Assembly: GCF_029392875.1 (NCBI RefSeq)
Contig: NZ_CP113946.1
Location: 1,674,001 to 1,738,000 of the forward strand
DNA: 64,000 bases
From: Lactobacillus sp. ESL0677
GTDB lineage: Bacteria; Bacillota; Bacilli; Lactobacillales; Lactobacillaceae
Direction of reading: 5' to 3'
Under the pieces are notes generated by a model. That model was not told the origin of the DNA. It worked only from the letters and a program-made list of their open reading frames with translations, and ran no database searches. Shown here piece by piece: positions 1 to 7,947 of this stretch (position 1 is the first letter of the stretch; each line of letters starts with the position of its first letter). The translations under genes and the position numbers were made by a program.

Positions 1-1034
1 CCAAAGTTTTGAATTGAATTCATTTTTTTAACAATTGTGCCGTGCTTGGACATCTCAACTGAACCCTTAACCAAGTTAGTCGTCACAATAACCGGCAGCA
101 TTTCTGGTGTCAGTCCCACAGCCGTTGCAATTGCAAAGATTAAGGCATCAATCCAGTTGCCCTTGGTCAAACCGTTGATAATGAGCACTAGTGGCGCAAT
201 AATTGCGGTCATGGTAATTAATAACTTCGAAATATTTTTAATACCAACGTCAAAGGACGTATTCTTGACATCACTTCTGGCAATGTCATGAGCCAGCTTG
301 CCAAACATGGTATGTGAACCCGTCGCAAAGGCGACACCAAGCCCAGCGCCGGAAACAATCGTTGTCCCCTCATATAAAACATTGGGGTAATCAAGATAAT
401 CACGGTCTTTACCTACGCCCGGTCTCTTAGTGGCAATCTTTTCCACAGGGCTTGACTCACCATTGAGCGAGCTTGACGAACAAAAGAGGTCCTTACTTGA
501 AAGCAGTCGCATGTCAGCGGGCACCAAGTCCCCTGCTCCCAGCCGAATAACATCACCGATAACTACTTGATCGGTCGGGATTTCTTGGTCCTTACCATCA
601 CGAATAACATCGGTAGTAACTGATACCATCTTCAGCAGCGAATTAACGGCATTAGACGACTTAATGTTCTGGATAAAACTGGTAATCCCAGATATCAAAA
701 CCATTGTCACCATAATTAACACTGTACTTAAATCTTTCTGTCCAGCCGGGACAAAAATATAGTCAGTAAACAGCGACAGCGTTGCTAGAACTAACAGAAT
801 CAAGGTAAACGGTGTAATAAACGCCTCAGCTAAAAAGCGTAGCTTAGAATCGTGTTTGTTTGAGGCAATCCGATTCGATCCATATTCCTCACGATTTTTA
901 TCAGCCTGCTTACTAGATAGCCCGTTACTGCTCGCGTGAAGCCGTGCTAACGTTTCAGCACGTGTCTCCTTGGCAATTGCTTTAACCCGCTGCAAGTCTT
1001 TGCTTTCAGCCTGGTTATTAGGTTTTCTCAGCAT
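1..1034 (-). CDS. mgtA: Mg2+-translocating P-type ATPase, N-terminal part (gene runs off the window)
   Basis: Reading down from an ATG at 1034 there is an open frame to the window edge, about 344 codons. It shows a cation-ATPase N-terminal segment, an actuator domain with NGESSPVEK (the TGES-type loop), and a fourth membrane segment reading TPEMLPVIVTTNLVKGSVEMS, the signature of the MgtA/MgtB (P3B) family. The window cuts the gene just before the DKTGT phosphorylation site. The start is preceded by a good ribosome binding site (AAGGAG, 8 nt upstream). The protein would import Mg2+ across the cytoplasmic membrane using ATP. An M-box riboswitch with terminator lies directly upstream, which independently supports a Mg2+ role. 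Family assignment is firm; the completeness of the gene cannot be judged. Confidence 0.9.
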   Translation of the reverse strand, partial: MLRKPNNQAESKDLQRVKAIAKETRAETLARLHASSNGLSSKQADKNREEYGSNRIASNKHDSKLRFLAEAFITPFTLILLVLATLSLFTDYIFVPAGQKDLSTVLIMVTMVLISGITSFIQNIKSSNAVNSLLKMVSVTTDVIRDGKDQEIPTDQVVIGDVIRLGAGDLVPADMRLLSSKDLFCSSSSLNGESSPVEKIATKRPGVGKDRDYLDYPNVLYEGTTIVSGAGLGVAFATGSHTMFGKLAHDIARSDVKNTSFDVGIKNISKLLITMTAIIAPLVLIINGLTKGNWIDALIFAIATAVGLTPEMLPVIVTTNLVKGSVEMSKHGTIVKKMNSIQNF

Positions 1035-1070
1035 CCTTACCACTCCTTATTTAAAAATCTCAAACAAACT

Positions 1071-1101
1071 AAAAAAGCCGCATGCAAAAGCTGCAGGCGA
1101 C
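1071..1101 (-). terminator. Expression-platform terminator of the M-box
   Basis: A 10-bp stem with one mismatch (GTCGCCTGCA / TGCATGCGGC on the minus strand, 5-nt loop) is followed by six Ts. It sits between the riboswitch core and the mgtA start codon. Confidence 0.85.
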
Positions 1102-1290
1102 CTTCTTTTAAACAAGGTATCATATATCATAATATACTCGTCGTTCAGTTTTAACACTACGTGACGTAAGCACATGCTAGCTATCTGGATCTCGCCTTAA
1201 ATCGACGACACCTATTTAACCCGTTGGCATCTCTGGATGTTTCTGGGCGATAGCGTGTGTTCACGTAGGAGTCTCACCTAACAGTTTATT
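1071..1290 (-). promoter_or_regulatory. M-box (ykoK) Mg2+ riboswitch leader
   Basis: On the minus strand this leader carries the hallmark M-box blocks in order: GTTAGGTGAGACTCCTACGTG (about 1284-1264), CGCCCAGAAACATC, CCAACGGGTTAAATAGG, and CGATTTAAGGCGAGATCC. These match the conserved Mg2+-sensing core described for mgtE/mgtA leaders in Firmicutes. It ends in a rho-independent terminator and then the ATPase ribosome binding site, so low Mg2+ is expected to favour read-through. Assigned from the motif pattern; not checked against a covariance model. Confidence 0.88.
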
Positions 1291-1405
1291 TGTTTTATTG
1301 AATTTACATAGTGAGTGTAATCCATAACCTTAGACTAAGTCAACTAATTTAGTCTAAATCGTTTATAAAAAGCAGAATAAAGCTTCCCAATATATTAATC
1401 TCTGA

Positions 1406-2047
1406 CTACTTTTGAATTCGGTTTTTAGGTTGCAAATTATGCCGGAAAAAGTAATATAAGCCTGCAACTACAATGACCAATGCTAGGGCAATCGGCAGCG
1501 CCAAACGATGCGGATGGGCAATCTGTGAGCGCTCATCATTAGTTAAGTCATACTTATCAAAGGAATATTGATATTGCTGGTCAATCGTGGTTGCACACGC
1601 ACGAAAAACAAAACGCAGTCCCTTGTTAAACTCGGTCTTACTATTGCTGCGCAATTGGTCCGATTGTGAGCGGATAATATTACCACGCGTATCTGCCGTA
1701 AAGGCCGCGTGCAAGTCTTTACTCGAAAAGATCTGCACATTACGCTTTTTACCCTTAGTGCCAACAATGATAAAAACTGTCCGCTTCGATTTCGCCAAAT
1801 TTTTAGGTGTTAGACTATCAATTCGGTTAAGGGTGCGAACAACAATTTGCGGCTGCTCACCAGTTTGCCAATAGCGATTATTTTTAGCAGTAATTAATGC
1901 TTTAGTTGCATGATTTAGTACGTGACTAGTATCCTGAATATTCGCATTTGAAAAACCGGTTAACGTACAAAAGAGACCAATTAAAACGGTAATTAATGTC
2001 AGCTTAGTTTTCAGCGTCTTCCAGTTTGTGCGCCAATTGTTCCACAT
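1406..2047 (-). CDS. TPM-domain membrane-anchored protein
   Basis: About 214 residues if started at the ATG at 2047. There is a hydrophobic N-terminal segment (LTLITVLIGLFCTLTG) that looks like a signal peptide or anchor, a soluble central domain of about 130 residues, and a C-terminal membrane segment (LALPIALALVIVVAGLYYFF) ending in a basic tail. This topology and length fit the TPM (PF04536) family of small envelope proteins, but I see only weak sequence signatures. It overlaps the end of comEB by 44 nt in another frame and has only a poor ribosome binding site, suggesting translational coupling. A longer frame upstream is inside comEB and is not credible. Function is unknown. Confidence 0.55.
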   Translation of the reverse strand: MWNNWRTNWKTLKTKLTLITVLIGLFCTLTGFSNANIQDTSHVLNHATKALITAKNNRYWQTGEQPQIVVRTLNRIDSLTPKNLAKSKRTVFIIVGTKGKKRNVQIFSSKDLHAAFTADTRGNIIRSQSDQLRSNSKTEFNKGLRFVFRACATTIDQQYQYSFDKYDLTNDERSQIAHPHRLALPIALALVIVVAGLYYFFRHNLQPKNRIQK

Positions 2048-2483
2048 ACTTGCGGTCAATTTTAATTTGCTCATAGGGAACCCCACAATCTTTGAATAGT
2101 GCAATTGCCAGTGGACTATCATGATAATCAAAATAATAGTTGACTTTTTTAACTCCAGCCTGAACCAAGGACTTAGCACAATTATAACAAGGAAAATGCG
2201 TGACGTAGATTTCCGTGTTGTCCGTTGAGACACCATTTCTAGCACATTGAATTAGTGAATTCATCTCTGAATGGATTGTCCGCACGCAGTGCCCGTCAAC
2301 TAGTTGGTGGCCAACATCATCGCAATGTGGCGCGCCAGTCACAGAGCCATTATAGCCGGTCCCAATAATGCGGTTATCCTTAACTAACACATTGCCAACA
2401 AGTGCCCGATCGCACGTTGAACGCTGGGCAATCACTAAGGCCTGCATCATAAAATATTGTTTCCACGGAATTCGATCACGCAT
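2004..2483 (-). CDS. comEB: dCMP deaminase (ComEB family)
   Basis: 159 residues of the cytidine/deoxycytidylate deaminase fold. The zinc site is visible: His71 and Glu73 in HSEMN, and Cys99/Cys102 in PCYNC. Known members deaminate dCMP to dUMP, feeding dTMP synthesis. The ATG at 2483 has AGAGGT 7 nt upstream, and that ribosome site overlaps the stop codon of trpS, so the two are co-transcribed. The family is certain; whether it serves nucleotide supply or competence cannot be told here. Confidence 0.9.
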   Translation of the reverse strand: MRDRIPWKQYFMMQALVIAQRSTCDRALVGNVLVKDNRIIGTGYNGSVTGAPHCDDVGHQLVDGHCVRTIHSEMNSLIQCARNGVSTDNTEIYVTHFPCYNCAKSLVQAGVKKVNYYFDYHDSPLAIALFKDCGVPYEQIKIDRKYVEQLAHKLEDAEN

Positions 2484-2488
2484 TGTGT

Positions 2489-3511
2489 TTACCTCTTGTC
2501 AAAGTAATTTAAGCCAATTGCATCCCGAACTTGTCGCAAAGTCTCGTTAGCAACTGCATTGGCCTTCTTTGAACCCTCGATCAGCATTTCATAAACAGCA
2601 TCTTCATCTTGAGCAAATTTTGCTCGGCGCTCACGAATTGGTGCTAATTCTGCTTCCAAAACTTTGTTTAAGTAACGTTTAATTTTGACATCACCCAGAC
2701 CACCCTTTTGGTAATCTGCCTTCAATTGCGCTACCTTATCTTTATCAGGATCAAAAATATCAAGATATGTGAAAACAGTATTGCCTTCAATCTTACCCGG
2801 ATCCTCAACGTGAACGTGATCTGGATCGGTGTACATTGACATAACCTTCTTTTGCACTGTCTCCGCATCGTCCGACAAGTAAATAGCATTGTTTAATGAC
2901 TTGGACATCTTGGCATTGCCATCAAGTCCCGGCAAACGACCGCTGCCGTCTTCTGGGAAATAACCCTTCGGCTCAACTAGGACATCACAATTGTACACGC
3001 GGTTAAAGGTACGCACAATTTCCCGGGCTTGCTCAATCATTGGTTCCTGATCGTCACCAGCGGGAACAAGTGCTGCCTTAAAGGCAGTGATATCAGCTGC
3101 TTGTGAAACTGGATAGTTCAAAAAGCCAACTGGAATTGAATCGTTAAAGCCCTTTTGCTTAATTTCGGTTTTAACAGTTGGATTACGTTCGAGCCGGCTA
3201 ACAGTTACCAAGTCCATGTAGTAAGCAGTTAACTCAAACAATGCCGAAATTTGTGACTGCACAAAAATCGTGGAAATCTCTGGATCAATGCCAACAGCTA
3301 GGTAGTCTAGTGCTACTTGAATAAGGCTGTTGCGGATTTTTTCAGGATTGCGCGCATTGTCAGTCAAAGCTTGCGTGTCGGCAATCATGATAAATGGTTG
3401 ATACTCACCCGAATTTTGAAGCATTACCCGGTTCTTCAACGAGCCAATGTAGTGTCCAATGTGAAGCTTTCCAGTTGGGCGGTCACCTGTTAAAATAATT
3501 TTCTTATCCAT
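2489..3511 (-). CDS. trpS: Tryptophanyl-tRNA synthetase
   Basis: 340 residues, a normal length for bacterial TrpRS. The class I signatures are present: HIGH at residues 17-20 within [13 protein letters not shown], and KMSKS in [11 protein letters not shown]. The enzyme charges tRNA-Trp with tryptophan in the cytoplasm. The start has an AAGAAGG ribosome site. No T-box is visible in the short upstream gap, unlike tyrS in this window. It heads a trpS-comEB-TPM operon. Confidence 0.96.
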   Translation of the reverse strand: MDKKIILTGDRPTGKLHIGHYIGSLKNRVMLQNSGEYQPFIMIADTQALTDNARNPEKIRNSLIQVALDYLAVGIDPEISTIFVQSQISALFELTAYYMDLVTVSRLERNPTVKTEIKQKGFNDSIPVGFLNYPVSQAADITAFKAALVPAGDDQEPMIEQAREIVRTFNRVYNCDVLVEPKGYFPEDGSGRLPGLDGNAKMSKSLNNAIYLSDDAETVQKKVMSMYTDPDHVHVEDPGKIEGNTVFTYLDIFDPDKDKVAQLKADYQKGGLGDVKIKRYLNKVLEAELAPIRERRAKFAQDEDAVYEMLIEGSKKANAVANETLRQVRDAIGLNYFDKR

Positions 3512-3609
3512 CTGTTTTTTGGCCTTCTTTAAAAATTAAAATCTTATTTAATATAATCGTTATACTTGATTTTACCAAAAATCAAGCAACGATTAAACCT
3601 AGAGGAAAA

Positions 3610-4212
3610 ATGTGTAATCAATTCCAATTGCCTAATTTAGCAGAAATCAAAAAATATTTAGTATCCGACCTTAACTTACCGTTGACCGAGCCAGCGGTTA
3701 ACCTCCCGCAAAATCAAGCTGTCTTTCCTAAAAAAGATGCACCTGTCTTGCTCTACCAAAATAGCCAATTACAATTAGTGCCTAAATCTTGGGGGTATCC
3801 TAGCCCAGTTGACAATAAAAAAGTGATTTTTAACGCCCGCGTTGAACGCTTTTTTGAAAATAAACCGTCGATGTGGGATTCATCCTTTGCCAAATCACGG
3901 TGCATTATCATTACCAAGCAATTCTGGGAATCTGGACATCAAACTTATGCAGTTAATGGTCACACCTATCATGAGCGCTATAGTTTTCGCGACCCCAATG
4001 CATCCCTAACTTTGATTGCCGGTATTTACCAAGACGACCATTTTTCAATGGTAACAACTAAGCCCAACGCTGACATGGCACCAATTCATGACCGGATGCC
4101 GTTAATCATTACCGCAGCAGAATTGCGCCGCTGGCTGTTTCAAAATTTTACTAGCCTGATTGATCGCAGTCAGCTGCCGTTAGCAGTTAAGAAAATGCCG
4201 CAGAGAAAGTAA
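3610..4212 (+). CDS. SRAP-domain protein (YedK/HMCES family)
   Basis: 200 residues, typical for a stand-alone SOS-response-associated peptidase domain. The conserved features are Cys2 directly after the initiator Met, NARVE at 75-79, Glu107 in FWESG and His160 in HDRMP. Known relatives self-process at the N-terminus so that Cys2 forms a stable thiazolidine crosslink with abasic sites in single-stranded DNA. The gene is monocistronic with an AGAGG ribosome site and a strong terminator. No LexA-like box was seen upstream. Confidence 0.9.
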   Translation: MCNQFQLPNLAEIKKYLVSDLNLPLTEPAVNLPQNQAVFPKKDAPVLLYQNSQLQLVPKSWGYPSPVDNKKVIFNARVERFFENKPSMWDSSFAKSRCIIITKQFWESGHQTYAVNGHTYHERYSFRDPNASLTLIAGIYQDDHFSMVTTKPNADMAPIHDRMPLIITAAELRRWLFQNFTSLIDRSQLPLAVKKMPQRK

Positions 4213-4229
4213 CTGCGGAAAGAAATAAA

Positions 4230-4266
4230 AAGAACATTAGTTCAAATAGAAAAGCTAATGTTCTTT
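4230..4266 (+). terminator. Terminator after the SRAP gene
   Basis: A perfect 10-bp stem (AGAACATTAG / CTAATGTTCT) is followed by a T run. Confidence 0.8.
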
Positions 4267-4273
4267 TAATATG

Positions 4274-4309
4274 CCAACATATGTTCGAAAAAATAAGAAT
4301 ATATGTTAC
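4274..4309 (+). promoter_or_regulatory. Paired LexA-like boxes upstream of the SLAP protein
   Basis: CCAACATATGTTCG at 4274-4287 matches the Firmicute SOS box core CGAACATATGTTCG at 13 of 14 positions. A weaker second copy, AGAATATATGTTAC, lies at 4296-4309 (10 of 14). The same paired arrangement occurs before the SOS-type polymerase operon and before the 42-codon ORF in this window. The start codon of the surface protein is 67 nt downstream. Binding by LexA is inferred. Confidence 0.65.
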
Positions 4310-4375
4310 TTAAACTTAATTTGCTATTGAAGTATAATGGCTGTAATTATTATTTCTATATATGAGGTAAAATAC

Positions 4376-5641
4376 ATGAAATTAAGCAAAAAAATCCTTC
4401 TTAGCTCTATTGCTAGTGTTTTAATTTTAGGAGCTGGATCCCCAGTATCACAGCGACTCAAATCTACACCCGTTGTTGCTGCAACAACATCCAACAATAA
4501 CACTCTAAAATTAGTTCATGGAGCTTATGTTTATAATAAAAAAGGTCAACGCCTTACTAAATATCGTGGTAGCCGGTATAACACTCATTTACACAAAGGT
4601 ACAAATATTAAATATACTGGAACTATCCAACCAATCGAAAAAGACAGCAAACAATACTACTTACTAAATGATGACAACTACAATCAATCATGGTTACCTT
4701 ATAAAAAAATCAAGGGTAAATATTATTACAACATTAGTCATGGTGGTTACATTAATGCCGCCAATGTCAATAAGATCAACGGTCAACCTCTTTACGTTGC
4801 TAACGCTACTGTTACCGTTAAGCCTAAAGACAATCATGGCTTTTCTGGTGGGTATACTGGATCAGGGAATGATAGAACCCTAGTTAAACCTGGTCAGAAA
4901 CTGAAAGTTGATTGCATTACTAAAGTTCCAGATGGTAATTCAAGCTCAAAAGTTTATCGTATAGCTGGTACAACTGATGCTTTTATTTATATTGGAAATA
5001 TAAAAATTCAACCTCGTCAAAAATTAGCTACTTACACGATGCATACTTATGTCGATTTAAAGCAAAATAGTAATGCTTATAGCATTGCAACAATTCTTAA
5101 TCCTGCAATTACTAATAAAAACATTACGCTTGCAAAAAATGAAGATATTCCTGTAATCAGAGAAATTTATGTTTGGGTACCTAAAGATAATAAAGCAGAA
5201 TTATTTTATCGCTTAAATTATTACTCTCCTGAAGAATCTGGTAATTACGAAAGTGCAATCCAAAATCAACTGTTTTATGTCAAAGCAGCTGATACAAATT
5301 ACTTATCAGGTCCCCAATTAACACCAGCTAATACCCCTGAAGAAGCTCGCACAGACGCTAGAATTGCAACAGCAGCTGACAAACAAGATCTACAAAAATT
5401 AATTGATCAAGAAAAAATAATTACAGCTAGTTCTAACTATAAAAATAAAGACTATGTAAATACTTATAAAGTTCAATATGATAGAGCCTTAAAAATGGCC
5501 AAAGATGTCAATTCTTCGACTTCAGTAAGCATTAGTGAGGTTAAAGAAGCTGTTTGGTATTTAACTATGCAACAGCAGGCTTTATTAAACGCTACAAAAC
5601 CTTTCAATGGACGTATTGAAGGTACCATGCCCGTCAAATAA
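4376..5641 (+). CDS. Secreted SLAP-domain surface protein, possibly SOS-regulated
   Basis: About 421 residues from the ATG at 4376, chosen because it has a GAGGT ribosome site and begins a classic signal peptide (MKLSKKILLSSIASVLILG, cleavage near VVAA). A SLAP (S-layer protein A, PF03217) domain follows (LKLVHGAYVYNKKGQRL, then HLHKGTNIKYTG and a second GGYINAANVNKI-type half), which in Lactobacillus binds cell-wall polymers non-covalently. The middle is unrecognised. The last about 80 residues form an Ala/Lys/Leu-rich helical segment resembling FIVAR repeats. There is no LPXTG motif. LexA-like boxes lie upstream, so damage-inducible expression is possible. Role unknown. Confidence 0.8.
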   Translation: MKLSKKILLSSIASVLILGAGSPVSQRLKSTPVVAATTSNNNTLKLVHGAYVYNKKGQRLTKYRGSRYNTHLHKGTNIKYTGTIQPIEKDSKQYYLLNDDNYNQSWLPYKKIKGKYYYNISHGGYINAANVNKINGQPLYVANATVTVKPKDNHGFSGGYTGSGNDRTLVKPGQKLKVDCITKVPDGNSSSKVYRIAGTTDAFIYIGNIKIQPRQKLATYTMHTYVDLKQNSNAYSIATILNPAITNKNITLAKNEDIPVIREIYVWVPKDNKAELFYRLNYYSPEESGNYESAIQNQLFYVKAADTNYLSGPQLTPANTPEEARTDARIATAADKQDLQKLIDQEKIITASSNYKNKDYVNTYKVQYDRALKMAKDVNSSTSVSISEVKEAVWYLTMQQQALLNATKPFNGRIEGTMPVK

Positions 5642-5649
5642 AATAGATA

Positions 5650-5676
5650 AAAATAGGTCATTGGGCCTATTTTTTA
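5650..5676 (+). terminator. Terminator after the SLAP protein
   Basis: AAAATAGG / CCTATTTT stem with an 8-nt loop, followed by Ts. Confidence 0.75.
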
Positions 5677-5686
5677 TCTATTCTTT

Positions 5687-5715
5687 CGAACGTATGTTTG
5701 AGAAACGTATGTTCT
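5687..5715 (+). promoter_or_regulatory. Paired LexA-like boxes upstream of the 42-codon ORF
   Basis: CGAACGTATGTTTG at 5687-5700 matches the B. subtilis consensus CGAACRNRYGTTYC at 13 of 14 positions; GAAACGTATGTTCT at 5702-5715 matches at 11 of 14. The copies are 15 nt apart. They stand just after the SLAP terminator and about 75 nt before the small ORF. Confidence 0.65.
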
Positions 5716-5790
5716 AGTGATATATTACTTGTGATCTCGAGATTATATTAACTTGTTTTAAAATTTAATTTTATATTTAGAGGAAATAAA

Positions 5791-5919
5791 ATGGACACAA
5801 TTACAAATTCAAAAATTTCTTTAGCTGCTAATTTAACAACTGGAGGAAGCAAAGGCGTTTACCAAAACGTCGTTCAAAATGGTAAATATAAAAAGGGCAA
5901 AACCGGCCCACTAAAATAG
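5791..5919 (+). CDS. 42-residue peptide behind LexA-like boxes, unknown
   Basis: This short ORF starts at an ATG with a strong ribosome site (AGAGGAAA, 5 nt before the ATG) and ends before a clean terminator, so it has a full gene layout. The peptide begins MDTITNSKISLAANL, has a glycine-containing centre (TTGGSKGVYQ) and a strongly basic end (GKYKKGKTGPLK). It has no membrane segment or signal peptide, so it does not look like the hydrophobic type I toxins nearby. Paired LexA-like boxes upstream suggest SOS control. It could be a small protein inhibitor, a bacteriocin-like peptide or a truncated remnant. I do not recognise it. Confidence 0.6.
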   Translation: MDTITNSKISLAANLTTGGSKGVYQNVVQNGKYKKGKTGPLK

Positions 5920-5948
5920 TTTGTGAAATTCAAGCTATATAGAATTTT

Positions 5949-5978
5949 AAAAGCCCAATTTAACGGGCTTTTTATTTT
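5949..5978 (+). terminator. Terminator after the 42-codon ORF
   Basis: AAAAGCCC / GGGCTTTT stem with an 8-nt loop and a T-rich tail. Confidence 0.85.
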
Positions 5979-6022
5979 TTGATTTTTTTCAATTTCACAA
6001 TTAGACAAATTTTATTTTTAGA

Positions 6023-6051
6023 CAAAAACAGCCCAGGAAAACCCAAGCTGT
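6023..6051 (-). terminator. Terminator of small ORF A
   Basis: On the minus strand an ACAGC...GCTGT stem with G-T wobbles is followed by five Ts, 11 nt past the stop codon of the 33-codon ORF. Confidence 0.65.
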
Positions 6052-6061
6052 CTTTGCTGTT

Positions 6062-6163
6062 TTACTTGAGTAACTTATCAAGAATGACAATAATGTCACT
6101 TAATATCTGCTCCGTCTTTGTTAAGACAAGGTAAAACATGATGAATGTTAGCATATCCTGCAC
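6062..6163 (-). CDS. 33-residue hydrophobic peptide A, type I toxin candidate cut from its promoter by an IS
   Basis: A GTG start at 6163 follows a near-perfect ribosome site (AAAGGAGG, 8 nt spacer). The peptide starts MQDMLTFIMFYLVLTK and ends DIIVILDKLLK, so it is almost entirely hydrophobic or amphipathic with a terminal Lys. Size, ribosome site and downstream terminator fit small membrane-active toxins or PSM-like peptides. An intact ISLre2 element is inserted in its upstream leader. Rejoining the flanks puts an extended -10 (TGG then TAAAAT) about 75 nt before the ORF, so the insertion separates the ORF from its likely promoter. No protein family was recognised and no antisense RNA was defined. 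Confidence 0.55.
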   Translation of the reverse strand: MQDMLTFIMFYLVLTKTEQILSDIIVILDKLLK

Positions 6164-6222
6164 GATAATCGCCTCCTTTACGAGAAGCTGACTGGACTTC
6201 TCAGGATGCGCGCAAGGCGTGC

Positions 6223-7788
6223 GTTAGCGTAAAGTATTTGTGGGGAAAATAAAAAATAGAAGAGAACCTTCTGCTAAAATGTAGTTTGAACAAAATTTAC
6301 ATTCAGAAAGGTTTTCTTCTATATGACTAGTTTACTACAAGATTTACAGCTTTTGTTAGATAATTTAACTACTGATACTAATAAGTTGCTGGACTGTCAG
6401 CTTACTTTCGATGATGTCTTAGAAGCATTCATGCAGGAATTGCGCCATTGGGGTTTAAAGCTAATTGGTTCTTATCTTGAGCAGCTTGATGCTAGTTATA
6501 AGCAGTTGCCTAGTCGCAAAAAGCAGTATGAAGTTAAAGCCATGCGTACATGTATTAAGCAGACTTTGTATGGGCAATTAACTTTTAAGCGTACTTATTA
6601 CCAAGATAAACAAGACCAACATTATTTCTTTTGGCTTGATCAAGCCTTAGCTTTCACCAAGTATAGCCGGATGACCTTAGGCTTTAAGGCGGCTGTTTTA
6701 GAAAACGTAGCTAAATATCATTATCAGGCAGCCATTGATTTGCTTAAATACAGTGAAATCCATTCTAAAACAACAGTTATGAACATTGTTCATCGTGAGG
6801 GCCCACTACTGCCTAATCAGCCTGATCAGGTGCAAGCACGAAATAAGCAAATTGTTTATTTAGAGGCTGATGAAGATCATGTTGCTTTTCAAGATGGCAG
6901 TAACCATTTTATGAAGTTAGTGTACTTACACGAAGGTTATGATGACAGTCAAAAACGCCATCACTTAATTAAGCCTAAATATTTTACTGGTACTTATGCT
7001 GGCGCGGCTAATGAACAGCTGTGGGACGAGGTGCTATGTTATTTAGAAGCCAATTATCCGCAAGCTAAGCAGTTTTATCTTGCTGGTGATGGCGCGCCTT
7101 GGATTAAGGCGGGCGCTAAATATTTACCTAACTGTAAGTTTGTCTTGGATCGCTTTCATTTGTTAAAGTATTGCCGTCAAGCCGCTGTTAATACTAAGGC
7201 AGCTGCTGCTTATCGCTTATATCATTGGGCTTTAACCGGTCAGCGGGACAAAGTAGAATTATACTTTGAAACTCGCTTTAGTGATCCCGACTTAACATCA
7301 ACGCAAATTGCCGCTCTTAACCAAGCTAAAACTTATCTATTAGGTAATTGGCAGGCAATTTTAAATACGCAAGAAGCAGCTTATCAGCGTTGCACCGCTG
7401 AAGGCCACATCAGTCATTATTTGTCAGAGCGGCTGAGTTCAAGACCAATGGGCTGGAGTAAGGTAGGAGCTGAAAGTGTAGCCAGAAGCATTATCTTCCA
7501 GTTAAATGGCGGCGATATTAGCCAATATTTGCTTAACGAGCAACGAAAAGCTGCTAAAGAGCAAAGAATTAGACAAGTAGACCATCGTTTTAAGGCAAAG
7601 AACAGACCGTATTATGAGCATTTTCAAGCAGACTTTGGCGAAACGGCCAAGACACATTATTGGAATCAAGGGATCATTAATGGTGGGCAGATATTTGATT
7701 TACCCGAGCAAATAATTTAAAAGCGAAAACTACAAATAGCAGCAGGTAAAGGCTTAAAGTTTATTACCCACAAAAAGTTGACACTAAC
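6223..7788 (+). mobile_element. Complete ISLre2-family insertion sequence (1566 bp)
   Basis: Both ends carry imperfect 22-bp inverted repeats (6223-6244 and 7767-7788; GTTAG at the outer tip, TTTGTGGG at the inner end, 18 of 22 matching). They are flanked by a perfect 8-bp duplication AGGCGTGC at 6215-6222 and 7789-7796. One full transposase gene lies inside. The intact duplication and uninterrupted gene indicate recent transposition. The 3' 241 bp of the element recur at 25821-26061. Confidence 0.88.
6323..7720 (+). CDS. ISLre2-family transposase (UPF0236)
   Basis: 465 residues, the usual length for this family. Landmarks include the acidic motif YLEADEDHVAFQ, AGDGAPWIKAGAKYLP with its Asp, and FVLDRFHLLKYCRQA, which together mark the DDE-type ISLre2 (UPF0236) transposases. 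It is uninterrupted and has an AAAGG ribosome site. It catalyses movement of the surrounding element. Confidence 0.9.
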   Translation: MTSLLQDLQLLLDNLTTDTNKLLDCQLTFDDVLEAFMQELRHWGLKLIGSYLEQLDASYKQLPSRKKQYEVKAMRTCIKQTLYGQLTFKRTYYQDKQDQHYFFWLDQALAFTKYSRMTLGFKAAVLENVAKYHYQAAIDLLKYSEIHSKTTVMNIVHREGPLLPNQPDQVQARNKQIVYLEADEDHVAFQDGSNHFMKLVYLHEGYDDSQKRHHLIKPKYFTGTYAGAANEQLWDEVLCYLEANYPQAKQFYLAGDGAPWIKAGAKYLPNCKFVLDRFHLLKYCRQAAVNTKAAAAYRLYHWALTGQRDKVELYFETRFSDPDLTSTQIAALNQAKTYLLGNWQAILNTQEAAYQRCTAEGHISHYLSERLSSRPMGWSKVGAESVARSIIFQLNGGDISQYLLNEQRKAAKEQRIRQVDHRFKAKNRPYYEHFQADFGETAKTHYWNQGIINGGQIFDLPEQII

Positions 7789-7908
7789 AGGCGTGCTATA
7801 TTATTTTACCAAAAATTATTTTCGTGGTACACTTGCCTTAGATGAATGTTGCATCGTCCTGTACGAAGCAATACGTGCATGCAAGTTTGACCACTTGCAA
7901 GCCAGCTG

Positions 7909-7935
7909 AGCGATCCCTATGGATCGCTTTTTTTT
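7909..7935 (+). terminator. Strong terminator, likely end of a small RNA
   Basis: AGCGATCC / GGATCGCT perfect stem with a 4-nt loop followed by eight Ts. No plus-strand gene precedes it outside the IS, so it probably ends a small RNA antisense to the toxin remnant. Confidence 0.7.
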
Positions 7936-7947
7936 GCTTGTCCAAAA

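Larger units (their letters stand above)
5979..6222. other. Intergenic block left of the IS
   Basis: Besides ORF A and its terminator, this stretch contains a leader hairpin at about 6181-6201 (GAGAAG...CTTCTC) immediately upstream of ORF A. I see no further gene. Confidence 0.5.

Noticed and set aside
1406..2245. A longer version of the TPM gene starting at 2245
   Set aside because: The extra 66 codons lie within comEB in another frame and carry no signal peptide; a start near 2047 fits the protein family better.
4337..4375. An upstream ATG at 4337 for the SLAP protein
   Set aside because: It would put 13 residues before the signal peptide and has no ribosome site, whereas 4376 has GAGGT and a textbook export signal.
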